A stretch of 64,000 nt of DNA, taken from Microbispora sp. NBC_01189 (GTDB taxonomy: Bacteria > Actinomycetota > Actinomycetes > Streptosporangiales > Streptosporangiaceae). Positions 54,839-63,916 of the stretch are shown here, piece after piece; position 1 is the stretch's first letter, and each line of letters opens with the position of its first letter. The stretch lies in the NCBI RefSeq assembly GCF_036010665.1, contig NZ_CP108581.1, positions 1,863,501 through 1,927,500 on the forward strand, read 5' to 3'. The notes under the pieces were generated by a model that searched no databases, was not told the DNA's origin, and saw only the letters and a list, made by a program, of their open reading frames with translations. Position numbers and translations under genes: made by a program.

Positions 54839-56332
54839 ATGCCGCTGAACCGTTCTCCAGTCATCCCGGCCATCCCGGCGATCGTCTGCGCCGTCGCCGT
54901 CGCGACCGCCACGGCCTGCGCGCCGTCCGAGAGCGCCGCCGCCTCGGCCTCGCCGGGCACGGCCAGCGTCGCGGCCCCCGCGCGTACGGGCGGCACGGCG
55001 AGCACGGGAAGCACGGGCGGCACGGGAAGCACGACGGGCGCTCCCGGGATCGGGGACCCCGACTTCCCCGGCGACGGCAACGGCGGCTACGACGTCGAGC
55101 ACTACGACCTCACGCTGTCCTACGACCCGGCGTCGCGGAACCTCGCGGGCAGCACGACGATCCGGGCGAAGGCCACGCAGGACCTGACCTCGTTCGACCT
55201 CGACCTGCACGGGCTCACGGTGAGCCGGGTGACGGTGGACGGCGCGGCGGCCACGTTCAGCCGGCAGGACGACGAGCTCGTGGTGACACCGGCCCGGCGG
55301 ATCGCGGACGGCGGGATGTTCGCGGTGGCGGTCGACTACTCCGGCGTGCCCCGGTCTCTGCGGTCGTCGAGCCTCGGCGAGTACGGCTTCATCGCCACGC
55401 CGGACGGCGCCTTCGTCACCTGCGAGCCGAACGGCGCCAAGACGTGGTTCCCCTCCAACGACCACCCCGCCGACAAGGCGACGTACGACTTCCAGATCAC
55501 CGTGCCCGCGGGGCTGACCGCGATCGCCAACGGCGAGATGTCGGGGACGCCGCGCACCACGGGGGGCAAGACCACGTTCGTCTGGCGGGAGAAGCACCCG
55601 ATGGCGAGCTATCTCGCCACGATGACGACCGGGAAGTTCCAGGTGCGCACCGGCACGAGCGGCGGGGGGCTGCCGATCTACGCCGCCGTGGCCGACTCGT
55701 TCCGCGGCTCGCTCGACACCCTGATCACCCAGACCGGCAAGATCACGGACTACTGGTCGAGCGTCTTCGGGCCGTACCCCTTCTCCTCCACGGGCGGGGT
55801 GATCGACGACCACGCGGTGGGGTACGCGCTGGAGAACCAGACCAAGCCGATCTACGGCGGCTTCACGCCCGAGCCCGCCATAATCGCGCACGAACTGGCC
55901 CACCAGTGGTTCGGCGACAGCCTGAGCATCGGCCGCTGGCGTGACCTGTGGCTGAACGAGGGCTTCGCGACGTACGCCGAGTGGCTCTGGGCGGAGCACA
56001 GCGGCCAGGACACCGCCGACGCGACCTTCCGCCGCTACTACGCGAACGAGGCGGACGCCATGTGGAGCTATCCCCCGGGCGTGGCCCGCGCCGACGACCT
56101 GTTCAACGCCGCGGTCTACACGCGCGGCGCGATGACGCTGCACGCCCTGCGCCGGGAGATCGGCGACCAGAGTTTCTTCCCGCTGCTCAGGCAGTGGACC
56201 GCCGCGCACCGGTACGGCAACGTCACGACGCCCGAGTTCGTCGCGCTGGCCGAGCGCGTCTCCGGGAAGAACCTCAAGCCGCTGTTCGACGCCTGGCTGT
56301 TCCGGCAAGGGCGCCCGGCGCCGGTTACCTGA
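54839..56332 (+). CDS. Secreted M1-family metallopeptidase (lipoprotein)
   Basis: 497 residues. A lipoprotein-like signal (AVATATAC, Cys about 27) is followed by a Gly/Ser/Thr linker. The N-terminal beta domain (about 80-260) starts YDVEHYDLTLSYDP. The zinc site is HELAHQWFGD with the second Glu in LWLNEGFATYAE. The exopeptidase GAMEN loop appears as VGYALENQ, a variant common among actinobacterial relatives. The C-terminal domain is short. It probably trims peptides outside the cell. ATG 54839 is preceded by a TAGAGT hexamer, so the message may have almost no leader. Confidence 0.9.
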   Translation: MPLNRSPVIPAIPAIVCAVAVATATACAPSESAAASASPGTASVAAPARTGGTASTGSTGGTGSTTGAPGIGDPDFPGDGNGGYDVEHYDLTLSYDPASRNLAGSTTIRAKATQDLTSFDLDLHGLTVSRVTVDGAAATFSRQDDELVVTPARRIADGGMFAVAVDYSGVPRSLRSSSLGEYGFIATPDGAFVTCEPNGAKTWFPSNDHPADKATYDFQITVPAGLTAIANGEMSGTPRTTGGKTTFVWREKHPMASYLATMTTGKFQVRTGTSGGGLPIYAAVADSFRGSLDTLITQTGKITDYWSSVFGPYPFSSTGGVIDDHAVGYALENQTKPIYGGFTPEPAIIAHELAHQWFGDSLSIGRWRDLWLNEGFATYAEWLWAEHSGQDTADATFRRYYANEADAMWSYPPGVARADDLFNAAVYTRGAMTLHALRREIGDQSFFPLLRQWTAAHRYGNVTTPEFVALAERVSGKNLKPLFDAWLFRQGRPAPVT

Positions 56333-56341
56333 CCCGCCCGG

Positions 56342-57604
56342 TCAGGGCCCGAGGGCCGCGACGACGCCCTGGCCGCCCGCCTGGAGGCCGTACTCCGCGT
56401 CGATGCGGTAGCCGTGCCGCCGCAGCGCGCCGAGCACCTCGTCGCCGTGCGCGGGCCCCCGGGTCTCCAGGTGCAGCAGGACCTCGGCCTCGTCGAGGTG
56501 CAGCCGGGAGCCGAACCGCTCGTGGACCACGTCGAGCACGTTGACCCCGAGATCCGCCAGCCTGGACAGCAGCACGGCGAGCGCGCCGGGCCGGTCGGTC
56601 AGCCGGATGCGGAAGGCGAGGTAGCGGCCGGCCGCGGCCAGGCCGTGCCGCAGCACCCGGGCCAGCAGCAGCGGGTCGATGTTCCCGCCGGACAGCACGG
56701 CGACCACCGGCGGCTCGAACGCCTCGGGATGGTCGAGCAGCGCGGCCACCCCGGCCACGCCGGCCGGTTCCACCAGCAGCTTCGAGCGTTCGAGGCAGAG
56801 CAGCAGTGCCCGCGACAGCGACTCCTCCGAGACGGTGACGACGCTGTCGACGAGGTAGTGGATCAGTTCGAACGGCAGGTCGCCCGGCTGCCCGACCGCG
56901 ATGCCGTCGGCCATCGTGGACGTCGGCACGACCATCACCGGGTGGCCCGCGGCCAGCGAGTCGGGATAGGCGGCGGCCCGCTCCGCCTGCACCCCCACCA
57001 CCTTGATCCCCGGACGCTGGGACTTCACCGCGAGCGCGACGCCCGCCGCGAGGCCGCCGCCGCCGATCGGCAGCACGATCGTGGCCGTGCCGGGAAGCTG
57101 ATCCAGGATCTCCAGGCCGACCGTGCCCTGACCGGCGACGACGTCGGGGTGGTCGAACGGGTGGATGAACACCGCCCCGGTGCGCTCCGCGTGCTCCCTG
57201 GCCGCCAGGAGGGCCTCGTCGACGGTGTGCCCGGCGAACACCACGTCCGCGCCGTACGCCCGGGTGGCCTCCACCTTCGGCAGCGGCGCGCCCTCGGGCA
57301 TGTAGACCGTCGACTTGGCCCCGAGCAGGGACGAGCCGAGCGCCACCCCCTGCGCGTGGTTGCCCGCGCTGGCCGCGACCACCCCCCGGGCCCGCTCCTC
57401 CGCGGTCAGCCGCGCGATGCGCACGTACGCGCCGCGGATCTTGAACGACCCGGCCCGCTGCAGGTTCTCGCACTTGAGGTGGACCGAGCCGCCGACGGTC
57501 TCCGACAGCACCCGCGAGTGCAGCATCGGCGTCAGCGCCGCCACCTCGGACAGCATCGCGCGCGCGGCGACGACGTCGTCGTACGTCACCTGTGGGACAG
57601 CCAT
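56342..57604 (-). CDS. ilvA: Threonine ammonia-lyase
   Basis: 420 residues. A PLP-dependent catalytic domain (about 1-320) has the lysine in RAGSFKIRGAYV, AASAGNHAQGVAL, and the glycine loop LPIGGGGLAAGVA. A C-terminal ACT regulatory domain (about 340-410: FRIRLTDRPGALAVLLSRLA) suggests feedback control. It converts threonine to 2-oxobutyrate and ammonia, feeding isoleucine synthesis or catabolism. ATG 57604 begins the conserved frame. No other isoleucine gene is nearby. Confidence 0.93.
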   Translation of the reverse strand: MAVPQVTYDDVVAARAMLSEVAALTPMLHSRVLSETVGGSVHLKCENLQRAGSFKIRGAYVRIARLTAEERARGVVAASAGNHAQGVALGSSLLGAKSTVYMPEGAPLPKVEATRAYGADVVFAGHTVDEALLAAREHAERTGAVFIHPFDHPDVVAGQGTVGLEILDQLPGTATIVLPIGGGGLAAGVALAVKSQRPGIKVVGVQAERAAAYPDSLAAGHPVMVVPTSTMADGIAVGQPGDLPFELIHYLVDSVVTVSEESLSRALLLCLERSKLLVEPAGVAGVAALLDHPEAFEPPVVAVLSGGNIDPLLLARVLRHGLAAAGRYLAFRIRLTDRPGALAVLLSRLADLGVNVLDVVHERFGSRLHLDEAEVLLHLETRGPAHGDEVLGALRRHGYRIDAEYGLQAGGQGVVAALGP

Positions 57605-57611
57605 GCGCCCA

Positions 57612-57716
57612 TCATCACAGGTTCCGGGGGTCATCACAGGTTCCGGGGAGACAGCGGTCGGGGGCGGAGGGCATGGGTGGGGGCATGGGTGGGGGCATGG
57701 GTGGGGGCATGGGCGG
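57612..57716. repeat. Direct repeats and G-rich minisatellite between ilvA and the ROK kinase gene
   Basis: TCATCACAGGTTCCGGGG occurs at 57612-57629 and 57631-57648. A 12-bp unit GCATGGGTGGGG then occurs three times from 57671, with a variant after it. Repeated runs of three to five G make a strong quadruplex-type pattern on the plus strand, opposite the coding strand of both flanking minus-strand genes. Confidence 0.9.
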
Positions 57717-57751
57717 AGGGCGTGTGGGTGTGGGCATGGGCGGGGGCGTCG

Positions 57752-58867
57752 TCACGGTCCGGGCGACCAGTACCGGTCGCCGGCGATCACCAGGGCGGCG
57801 GCGCCGACGAGGCCGGCGTCCTGGCCGAGCGCGGCGGGCACGACCCGCACCCGCCGGGCGAACCCCATCCGGGTGTGCTCGCGCAGCGCCTCCTCCAGCG
57901 GCCCGAAGAGCAGGCCGCCGGCCTGGCTGAGCCCGCCGCCGATGGTCACGAGGTCGAGGTCGCAGAGGTTGACGGCCGAGGCGATCGCGATCCCGAGGGC
58001 CCGCCCGGCCCGCGTCATCGCGGCCAGCGCGATCGGGTCGCCCGCCGCCGCGTCGGCGGCCAGGCGCCGCGCGGTGGCCGTCCCCTCCTCCCGGTAAAGC
58101 TCCCCGCCCTGCCCGGACGGCTCCCCGCCGTCCCGGGACGGCTCCCCGCCCGGCTCCGAAGCCCTGCCCGGCTGTGACGGATCTCCGCCCGAGTCCTCCG
58201 GCGGCCGGGCGCGGCCGGGCGAACCGGTGGGGCCAGGCGAACCGGTGCCGCCGGGCGAACCGGTGGGGCCGGGTGACCAGCCCTGGGCGAGCGCCCAGGC
58301 GGCGAGCCCGGGGCCACGGGCGACCGCCTCCAGGCAGCCGTTGCCGCCGCAGCCGCACGGCGGTCCCCCGGGGTCGACCACGACGTGACCGACGTGACCG
58401 GCGTTGCCCGTCCCGCCGTCGACGATCCTGCCGCCGAGGATCAGGCCGCCGCCGACGCCGGTCGACACGACCATCCCGAGCATGGCCGCGCTCCCCCGTC
58501 CCGCGCCGCGCCAGTGCTCGGCCACGGCCAGACAGATCGCGTCGTTGTGGATGCGGACCGGTATGCCGGGGAACCGCGCGGCGAGCCGCTCACGCAGCGG
58601 GAAACCGCGCCAGCCGCCCATGTTGAGCGGGGAGACCTCCCCGGCGGGCCAGGTCATCGGGCCGCCGCAGCCGATCCCCACGCCCGCGACGCCCGGGGGC
58701 GGTGCCAGCCGGTCGAGCAGGCCGGTCAGGGTCTCCCACAGGGTCTCCGCGTCGCCGCCCCGGGGTGTCGCTACCCGCTGCGCGGCCACGACCCGCCCGT
58801 CCGGCTCCACCAGCCCGGCCGCGAACTTCGTGCCGCCGATGTCGACGGCCAGGGTGAGATCGCTCAC
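57752..58867 (-). CDS. ROK family sugar kinase (glucokinase-like) with low-complexity insert
   Basis: 371 residues without an N-terminal helix-turn-helix. The ATP loop LAVDIGGTKFAAGL, VRIHNDAICLAVAEHW (Asp is the likely catalytic base), VSTGVGGGLILGG, and the zinc motif GHVVVDPGGPPCGCGGNGC point to an active hexose kinase. An insert of about 65 residues (about 198-262) is made of GSPGPT and related units and lies between the zinc site and the C-terminal lobe. The GTG start overlaps the stop of the FIST gene by 4 bp (GTGA). Confidence 0.88.
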   Translation of the reverse strand: MSDLTLAVDIGGTKFAAGLVEPDGRVVAAQRVATPRGGDAETLWETLTGLLDRLAPPPGVAGVGIGCGGPMTWPAGEVSPLNMGGWRGFPLRERLAARFPGIPVRIHNDAICLAVAEHWRGAGRGSAAMLGMVVSTGVGGGLILGGRIVDGGTGNAGHVGHVVVDPGGPPCGCGGNGCLEAVARGPGLAAWALAQGWSPGPTGSPGGTGSPGPTGSPGRARPPEDSGGDPSQPGRASEPGGEPSRDGGEPSGQGGELYREEGTATARRLAADAAAGDPIALAAMTRAGRALGIAIASAVNLCDLDLVTIGGGLSQAGGLLFGPLEEALREHTRMGFARRVRVVPAALGQDAGLVGAAALVIAGDRYWSPGP

Positions 58868-60060
58868 GCGCCCTTCCCCACGCCGGACGGGCCGGCGGAG
58901 AAGACGAGCAGCGAGGCGGTGAACCCGTGGACGTGGTTGTGCCCGGCGACCGGCCCGACCTCCCCCGCCGCGAAGAACCCCGCGACCCCGATCGGCCCCA
59001 GCGTCTCGCGTACGGCCAGCGCGTCGTGGTCGGCGGAGTCGAACATCCCGGAGCCGCGGCCGTTGCAGGAGAACAGCAGCGCGCCGTCGGCCCTGCCGGT
59101 GTCGCGCAGATGGGCGTCGAGCAGCTCGTAGAGGTCCTCGTCGGCCGCTTCGGCATCCCTGACCTGGAACCGCACGGTCCTGCCGATCTCGACCACGTCG
59201 CCGATGGCGACCGCCTCCCGCTCGGGGTCGATGCCGATGACCCCCCGGATCAGGAAGTCGCCCCGCTCGTGGCGCTCGGCGTACTCGTCCATGGCGACGC
59301 CGATCTGTAAGCCGGTGGCGACCAGTTCGCGGTCCTCCTCGTCGAGATCGCTGACTATGTCCTCAAGGCGGGCGAGGGCGGGCTGGCCGGCGAGTTCGAG
59401 CAGCACGTTGTCCTCGGCGCGGGTGACGACCATGGTCGGGCCTATCGGCCGGCAGCCCTGGCTCACCACCGTGCTCACGTTCACCTCACCGCCGATGACC
59501 ACCCCGATGGCGCCCGACTCGTGCACCTCGCCGTTGGCGAAAAGCCGGACGGACCCGCGGCCCTGCAGTCCGTTGGCCAGGCCGCCGACGACCGGCAGGC
59601 CCTCCAGCACCTCGTCGGAGTGCTCGACGAAGGCGTCGGTCGGGAAGCTGTAGGGATCGGCCAGGAGGATCGCCACCCGGTCGTCCGGAATCCGCTCGGG
59701 CAGCCCCACGACCACGAACTTGTCCTCGGTCCGCAGCGTCTCCAGCGCGAACGCGTCGATCCTGGCCCCGTCGAGGGACGCGGCCCACGCGCTGACCGCC
59801 GGGGCGAGCTCCACGCCCTGGCCGTGGCCGATCACGCCCGTCGCGCTGCATCCGATCACGTCGGCCCCGGAGGCGACGGACATCGCCCGCCGCCCCGCCC
59901 GGGCCACGTCGTCGGGGTCGTCCCCGCAGACGAAGAAACAGATCAGGTCCGGCGGACCCGACAGGCCGGCCAGCGCCTGGCGTACGGCGGTCTCGGCCGC
60001 CTCCTCCAGGTTGGCGCCCACGGCGAGACCGTCGGCGAAGCGGCTCGTCATTACCGCCAT
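58864..60060 (-). CDS. FIST domain sensor protein
   Basis: 398 residues with FIST_N (about 30-220: ICFFVCGDDPDDVARAGRRA, GCSATGVIGHGQGVELAPAV) and FIST_C (about 225-390: PIGPTMVVTRAEDNVLLELA, GALLFSCNGRGSGMF). FIST domains are thought to bind small ligands such as amino acids and often sit in signalling proteins. No membrane segment, kinase or HTH domain is attached here. ATG 60060 has a GAGGGCGAG site. Its stop overlaps the ROK kinase start, so the two are translated together. Confidence 0.9.
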   Translation of the reverse strand: MAVMTSRFADGLAVGANLEEAAETAVRQALAGLSGPPDLICFFVCGDDPDDVARAGRRAMSVASGADVIGCSATGVIGHGQGVELAPAVSAWAASLDGARIDAFALETLRTEDKFVVVGLPERIPDDRVAILLADPYSFPTDAFVEHSDEVLEGLPVVGGLANGLQGRGSVRLFANGEVHESGAIGVVIGGEVNVSTVVSQGCRPIGPTMVVTRAEDNVLLELAGQPALARLEDIVSDLDEEDRELVATGLQIGVAMDEYAERHERGDFLIRGVIGIDPEREAVAIGDVVEIGRTVRFQVRDAEAADEDLYELLDAHLRDTGRADGALLFSCNGRGSGMFDSADHDALAVRETLGPIGVAGFFAAGEVGPVAGHNHVHGFTASLLVFSAGPSGVGKGA

Positions 60061-60252
60061 CGTCTCGCCCTCTCTTTCGCGCGACCGCTTCTCGACGGCC
60101 GGTCGTTTCCACGATTCTCCCCACTGAACGGAGGTCAACGCGCGGTACGCCCGGTGAATCGCGCTCCTACAGCCCGATCACGGCCCGGATGAGGGGCCCG
60201 GATGACGCGACACCGCTGCCGGATCACCGGGCGGGGACGTAGGCTCGACTCC

Positions 60253-61662
60253 GTGCACAAATCGCCCACGCCTGCCCCCAGCACTCTGCGTGAACTGCGC
60301 GAGAGTGGACATCGACACCGGACGGTCAAGGCCGAGATCAGGGAGAACCTGCTGGCCAGGCTACGTTCCGGCGAGTCCCGGTTCCCCGGCATCGTCGGCT
60401 TCGACGAGACCGTCCTGCCGCACCTGGAGAGGGCGCTGATCGCCGGGCACGACCTCGTGCTCCTCGGTGAGCGCGGCCAGGGCAAGACCCGGCTGATCCG
60501 CACCATCACCGGCCTGCTCGACGAGTGGTCGCCCATGGTCAAGGGCTGTGAGATCAACGACCACCCGTACGCGCCCGCCTGCGTCCGGTGCCGTCGGCTG
60601 GCCGCCGCCCACGGCGACGACCTGCCGGTCGCGTGGAAGCACCGCGAGGACCGGTACGGCGAGAAGCTGGCCACCCCGGACACCTCCGTCGGCGACCTGA
60701 TCGGCGACGTGGACCCCATCAAGATCGCCGAGGGCCGCACGCTCGGCGACCCGGAGACGGTGCACTACGGCCTGGTCCCCCGCACCAACAGGGGCGTCTT
60801 CTCCGTCAACGAACTGCCCGACCTGGCCGAGCGCATCCAGGTGGCGCTGCTGAACGTGCTGGAGGAGCGCGACATCCAGGTCCGCGGCTACAACCTCCGC
60901 CTCCCCCTGGACGTCCTGCTGGTCGCCAGCGCCAACCCCGAGGACTACACCAACCGCGGCCGGATCATCACGCCGCTCAAGGACCGCTTCGGCGCGGAGA
61001 TCCGCACGCACTATCCCCAGACGGTCGAGGACGAGCTGGTCCTGATCCGCCAGGAGGCCGACCTCGACGCCCTCGGCGCCGACCTGCCCGACCACCTCGT
61101 GGAGGTGATCGCCAGGTTCACCCGCCTCGTCCGCGAGTCGACCGCCGTCGACTCCCGCTCGGGCGTGTCGGCGCGCTTCTCGATCGCCGCGGCCGAGACC
61201 GCCGCCGCCTCCGCCGTACGGCGCGCCGCGCTGACCGGGGAGGAACGGCCGGTCACGCGGGTGTGCGACCTGCCCGGCGTGGTCCACACGCTGCGCGGCA
61301 AGGTGGAGTTCGAGGTCAGCGAGGAGGGGCGGGAGGTCGACGTGCTCTCCCACCTGCTGCGGCGGGCGACCGCGGAGACCTTCCGCGGCACGCTCGGCGG
61401 GGCCGACCTCACGCCGCTGCTGGACCGGTTCGGCGAGGGCGCGCGGGTCGAGTCGGGCGATCTGGTGCCCGCCACCGAGCTGCTGCGCCGCATCGGCCGC
61501 GTCGAGGGGCTGTCGAAGATGATGGCCAGGCTCGGCATGGGCGAGGGCGACGAGTCACCCGGCCACGCCGCCGCGGCGCTGGAATTCGCCCTGGAGGGGC
61601 TGTATCTGATGCGCAGGCTGTCCAAGGACGAGACCGACGGCGGCATGGTGTACCGCACGTGA
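60253..61662 (+). CDS. AAA+ ATPase of the magnesium chelatase/MoxR type
   Basis: 469 residues. The AAA+ core (about 40-290) has Walker A LLGERGQGKTRLI, the acidic Walker B-like VFSVNELPDLAERIQVALL and sensor VLLVASANPEDYTNRGRI. The C-terminus is a helical lid. Four cysteines near 105-115 are not arranged as a known cluster. It works with the VWA protein encoded immediately after, as in ChlI/ChlD-like pairs that insert metals or remodel complexes. GTG 60253 follows TAGGCT by 7 bases, a leaderless pattern; no ribosome site is visible. Confidence 0.9.
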   Translation: MHKSPTPAPSTLRELRESGHRHRTVKAEIRENLLARLRSGESRFPGIVGFDETVLPHLERALIAGHDLVLLGERGQGKTRLIRTITGLLDEWSPMVKGCEINDHPYAPACVRCRRLAAAHGDDLPVAWKHREDRYGEKLATPDTSVGDLIGDVDPIKIAEGRTLGDPETVHYGLVPRTNRGVFSVNELPDLAERIQVALLNVLEERDIQVRGYNLRLPLDVLLVASANPEDYTNRGRIITPLKDRFGAEIRTHYPQTVEDELVLIRQEADLDALGADLPDHLVEVIARFTRLVRESTAVDSRSGVSARFSIAAAETAAASAVRRAALTGEERPVTRVCDLPGVVHTLRGKVEFEVSEEGREVDVLSHLLRRATAETFRGTLGGADLTPLLDRFGEGARVESGDLVPATELLRRIGRVEGLSKMMARLGMGEGDESPGHAAAALEFALEGLYLMRRLSKDETDGGMVYRT

Positions 61663-63701
61663 GCTACTTCTACCGGGATTACCACGACGGGCCGGATCCG
61701 CTGGCTCCGCCGTACGATGTGCGCGCGGCCCTGGACGAGATGGGCGACGCCGTCCTGTCCGGCTCGACGCCGCTCGACGCGCTGCGCGACCTGCTGCGCC
61801 GGGGGCTGCCCGGCGCGCCGGACCGCCGCGGCCTGGAGGATCTGCTCCGCCAGGTGCGGCGCCGCCGCCGGGAGCTGCGGGAGGGCACCCGGCTCGACGG
61901 GACGCTGGAGCGGGCCCGCGCCCTGCTCGACAAGGCGATCGGCCAGGAGCGGGCGGAGCTCCAGGGAGAGTCCGAGGGCCGGGGAGAGTCCGAGGGCCGG
62001 GGAGAGGCCGAGGGCCGGGGAGAGTCCGAGGGCCGGGGAGAGGCCGAGGGCCGGGGGGAATCCGGGGATTCCGCGGACGACGCCCGGTTCCGTGAGGCGA
62101 TGCTGGACGCGCTGCCCTCCGACACCGCCCGCGCGGTGCGGGAGCTCGCCGGCTACGACTGGCGGTCGGCCTCCGCCCGGCGGACGTTCGAGGAACTGCG
62201 CGACCTGCTGCGCAGGGAGGTCCTCGACAGCCGGTTCCGCGGCATGCGGGACGCCCTGGCGAACCCCGATCCGGCGGCGATGGAACAGGTCCGGCAGATG
62301 ATGTCGGACCTCAACGACATGCTCGACCGGGATGCCCGGGGCGAGCACACCCAGGATGACTTCGACCAGTTCATGCGGAAATACGGGGACATGTTTCCCG
62401 AGAACCCGCGAAACCTGGACGAGCTGGTCGATCAGCTGGCCCGCCGCGCCGCCGCCGCCCAGCGGCTGCTGGCCTCGCTCACCCCCGAGCAGCGCGAGGA
62501 ACTGGCCGGGCTGATCGACCACACGCTGGAGCAGGCCGGCCTGGCCGAGCAGATGAGCCGGCTCGGCGACGCCCTCCACGCCCGCCGCCCCGACCTCGCC
62601 TGGGGCACTCCCGAACGCGTGTCGGGCGAGCGGCCGACGGAGATGGGCGACGCCGTGACCGCCCTGCAGGAGCTGGCCGACCTCGGCGACCTGGAGAGCG
62701 CGCTGCGGCAGGACTATCCCGGCGCCCGGCTCGACGACGTCGACGAGGAGGCCGTACGCCGGGCCCTCGGCCGTTCGGCGGTGGACGACCTGGTGTCCCT
62801 GCGCCAGGTCGAGCGCGAGCTGGAGGCCCAGGGCTACCTGCGGCGCAACCGCGGCAAGCTGGAGCTCACCCCCAAGGCCGTACGGCGACTCGGCGAGACC
62901 GCCCTGCGCCGCGTGTTCTCGTCGCTGGAATCCGGCCGCCGCGGCGACCACGACCAGCGCGACGCCGGGACGGCCGGCGAGCCGACCGGGTCGACCCGGC
63001 AGTGGCGCTTCGGCGACGAGCAGCCGATCGACGTCGTCCGGACCGTCGTCAACGGCGTGCGGCGGGGCGGGGGCGCCCCGGTGGCCCTGTCGGTGGACGA
63101 CTTCGAGGTGGTGGAGACCGAGCGGCGCTCGGCGGCGGCCGTCTGCCTGCTGGTCGACCTGTCGTACTCGATGGCCCTGCGCGGCACCTGGGCGGCGGCC
63201 AAGCAGACCGCGCTGGCGCTCCAGGCGCTGGCCGCCTCGAAGTTCCCGCAGGACGCGGTGCAGATCATCGGCTTCTCGAACTACGCGCGGGTGCTGCGGC
63301 CGGACGAGCTCGCCGGGCTCGAATGGGACATGGTGCAGGGCACCAACCTGCACCACGCGCTGCTGATCGCGGGCCGTCACCTGGACCGGCACCCCGACTT
63401 CGAGCCGGTGGTCCTCGTGGTGACCGACGGCGAGCCGACGGCGCACCTGATGCGGAACGGCGCGCCGCGGTTCGAGTGGCCGCCCTCGCAGGAGACGCTG
63501 ACGCTCACGCTCGCCGAGGTCGACAAGATGACCCGGCGCCGCGCGACGATCAACGTCTTCATGCTGGCCGCCGACGACCGGCTGCGCGAGTTCGTCGACG
63601 AGGTGGCCCGGCGCAACGGCGGCCGGGTCTTCTCCGCCGGCGCGGACCGGCTCGGCGAGTACGTCGTCAGCGACTTCCTGCGCGCCCGCCGCACCCGCTG
63701 A
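61659..63701 (+). CDS. VWA-domain protein partner of the AAA+ ATPase (CoxE/ChlD-like)
   Basis: 680 residues. The first 450 are helical, with an ESEGRG/EAEGRG tandem repeat at about 103-132 and a long DLVDQLARRAAAAQRLLASL region. The C-terminal von Willebrand A domain (about 490-680) has the MIDAS motif DLSYSM and TDGEPT, which coordinate a metal. The start GTG overlaps the ATPase stop (GTGA), so expression is coupled. Such AAA/VWA pairs act as chaperones for metal insertion or for enzyme assembly; the client is unknown. Confidence 0.88.
   Translation: MSYFYRDYHDGPDPLAPPYDVRAALDEMGDAVLSGSTPLDALRDLLRRGLPGAPDRRGLEDLLRQVRRRRRELREGTRLDGTLERARALLDKAIGQERAELQGESEGRGESEGRGEAEGRGESEGRGEAEGRGESGDSADDARFREAMLDALPSDTARAVRELAGYDWRSASARRTFEELRDLLRREVLDSRFRGMRDALANPDPAAMEQVRQMMSDLNDMLDRDARGEHTQDDFDQFMRKYGDMFPENPRNLDELVDQLARRAAAAQRLLASLTPEQREELAGLIDHTLEQAGLAEQMSRLGDALHARRPDLAWGTPERVSGERPTEMGDAVTALQELADLGDLESALRQDYPGARLDDVDEEAVRRALGRSAVDDLVSLRQVERELEAQGYLRRNRGKLELTPKAVRRLGETALRRVFSSLESGRRGDHDQRDAGTAGEPTGSTRQWRFGDEQPIDVVRTVVNGVRRGGGAPVALSVDDFEVVETERRSAAAVCLLVDLSYSMALRGTWAAAKQTALALQALAASKFPQDAVQIIGFSNYARVLRPDELAGLEWDMVQGTNLHHALLIAGRHLDRHPDFEPVVLVVTDGEPTAHLMRNGAPRFEWPPSQETLTLTLAEVDKMTRRRATINVFMLAADDRLREFVDEVARRNGGRVFSAGADRLGEYVVSDFLRARRTR
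61965..62054 (+). repeat. 18-bp tandem repeat, five copies
   Basis: GGAGAGTCCGAGGGCCGG recurs five times, two copies with G in place of T. It encodes ESEGRG/EAEGRG units in the VWA protein. Confidence 0.95.
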
Positions 63702-63814
63702 GCGGAGCCGGACGGGGTACGCCGGGCCCGCACGGGGCACCCTGGTGGGATAAAGGCGTCACGGGGGACGGCCCGCACCGGCACGCGGCACGCCGCGGGA
63801 CCGCCGCCGGCGGG

Positions 63815-63847
63815 ATCGATAATCGATTGCCGACCGGGTTGCAATCG
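63815..63847. promoter_or_regulatory. Palindromic AT-rich island before the last partial gene
   Basis: ATCGAT-A-ATCGAT (63815-63827) is followed by CGATTGC (63824-63830), which is inverted as GCAATCG at 63841-63847. The same AATCGATTGC core occurs upstream of the NlpC gene. It lies 70 bp before ATG 63917 and probably marks a promoter or operator. The rest of 63702-63916 shows no gene. Confidence 0.45.
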
Positions 63848-63916
63848 GCGGACGATAGACAGGCACTCCCCGTGTTCGCGCTGGTCGTTCCACACGCCGG
63901 TGGAAGGAGCGCTCCC

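Noticed and set aside
57612..57716. Possible CRISPR-like repeats
   Set aside because: Units are only 12-19 bp, in direct tandem and without spacers, so they are minisatellites. No cas gene is present.
61011..63740. Long minus-strand open frame opposite the VWA gene
   Set aside because: It is the antisense of a clear MIDAS-containing VWA gene and has no domain signature.
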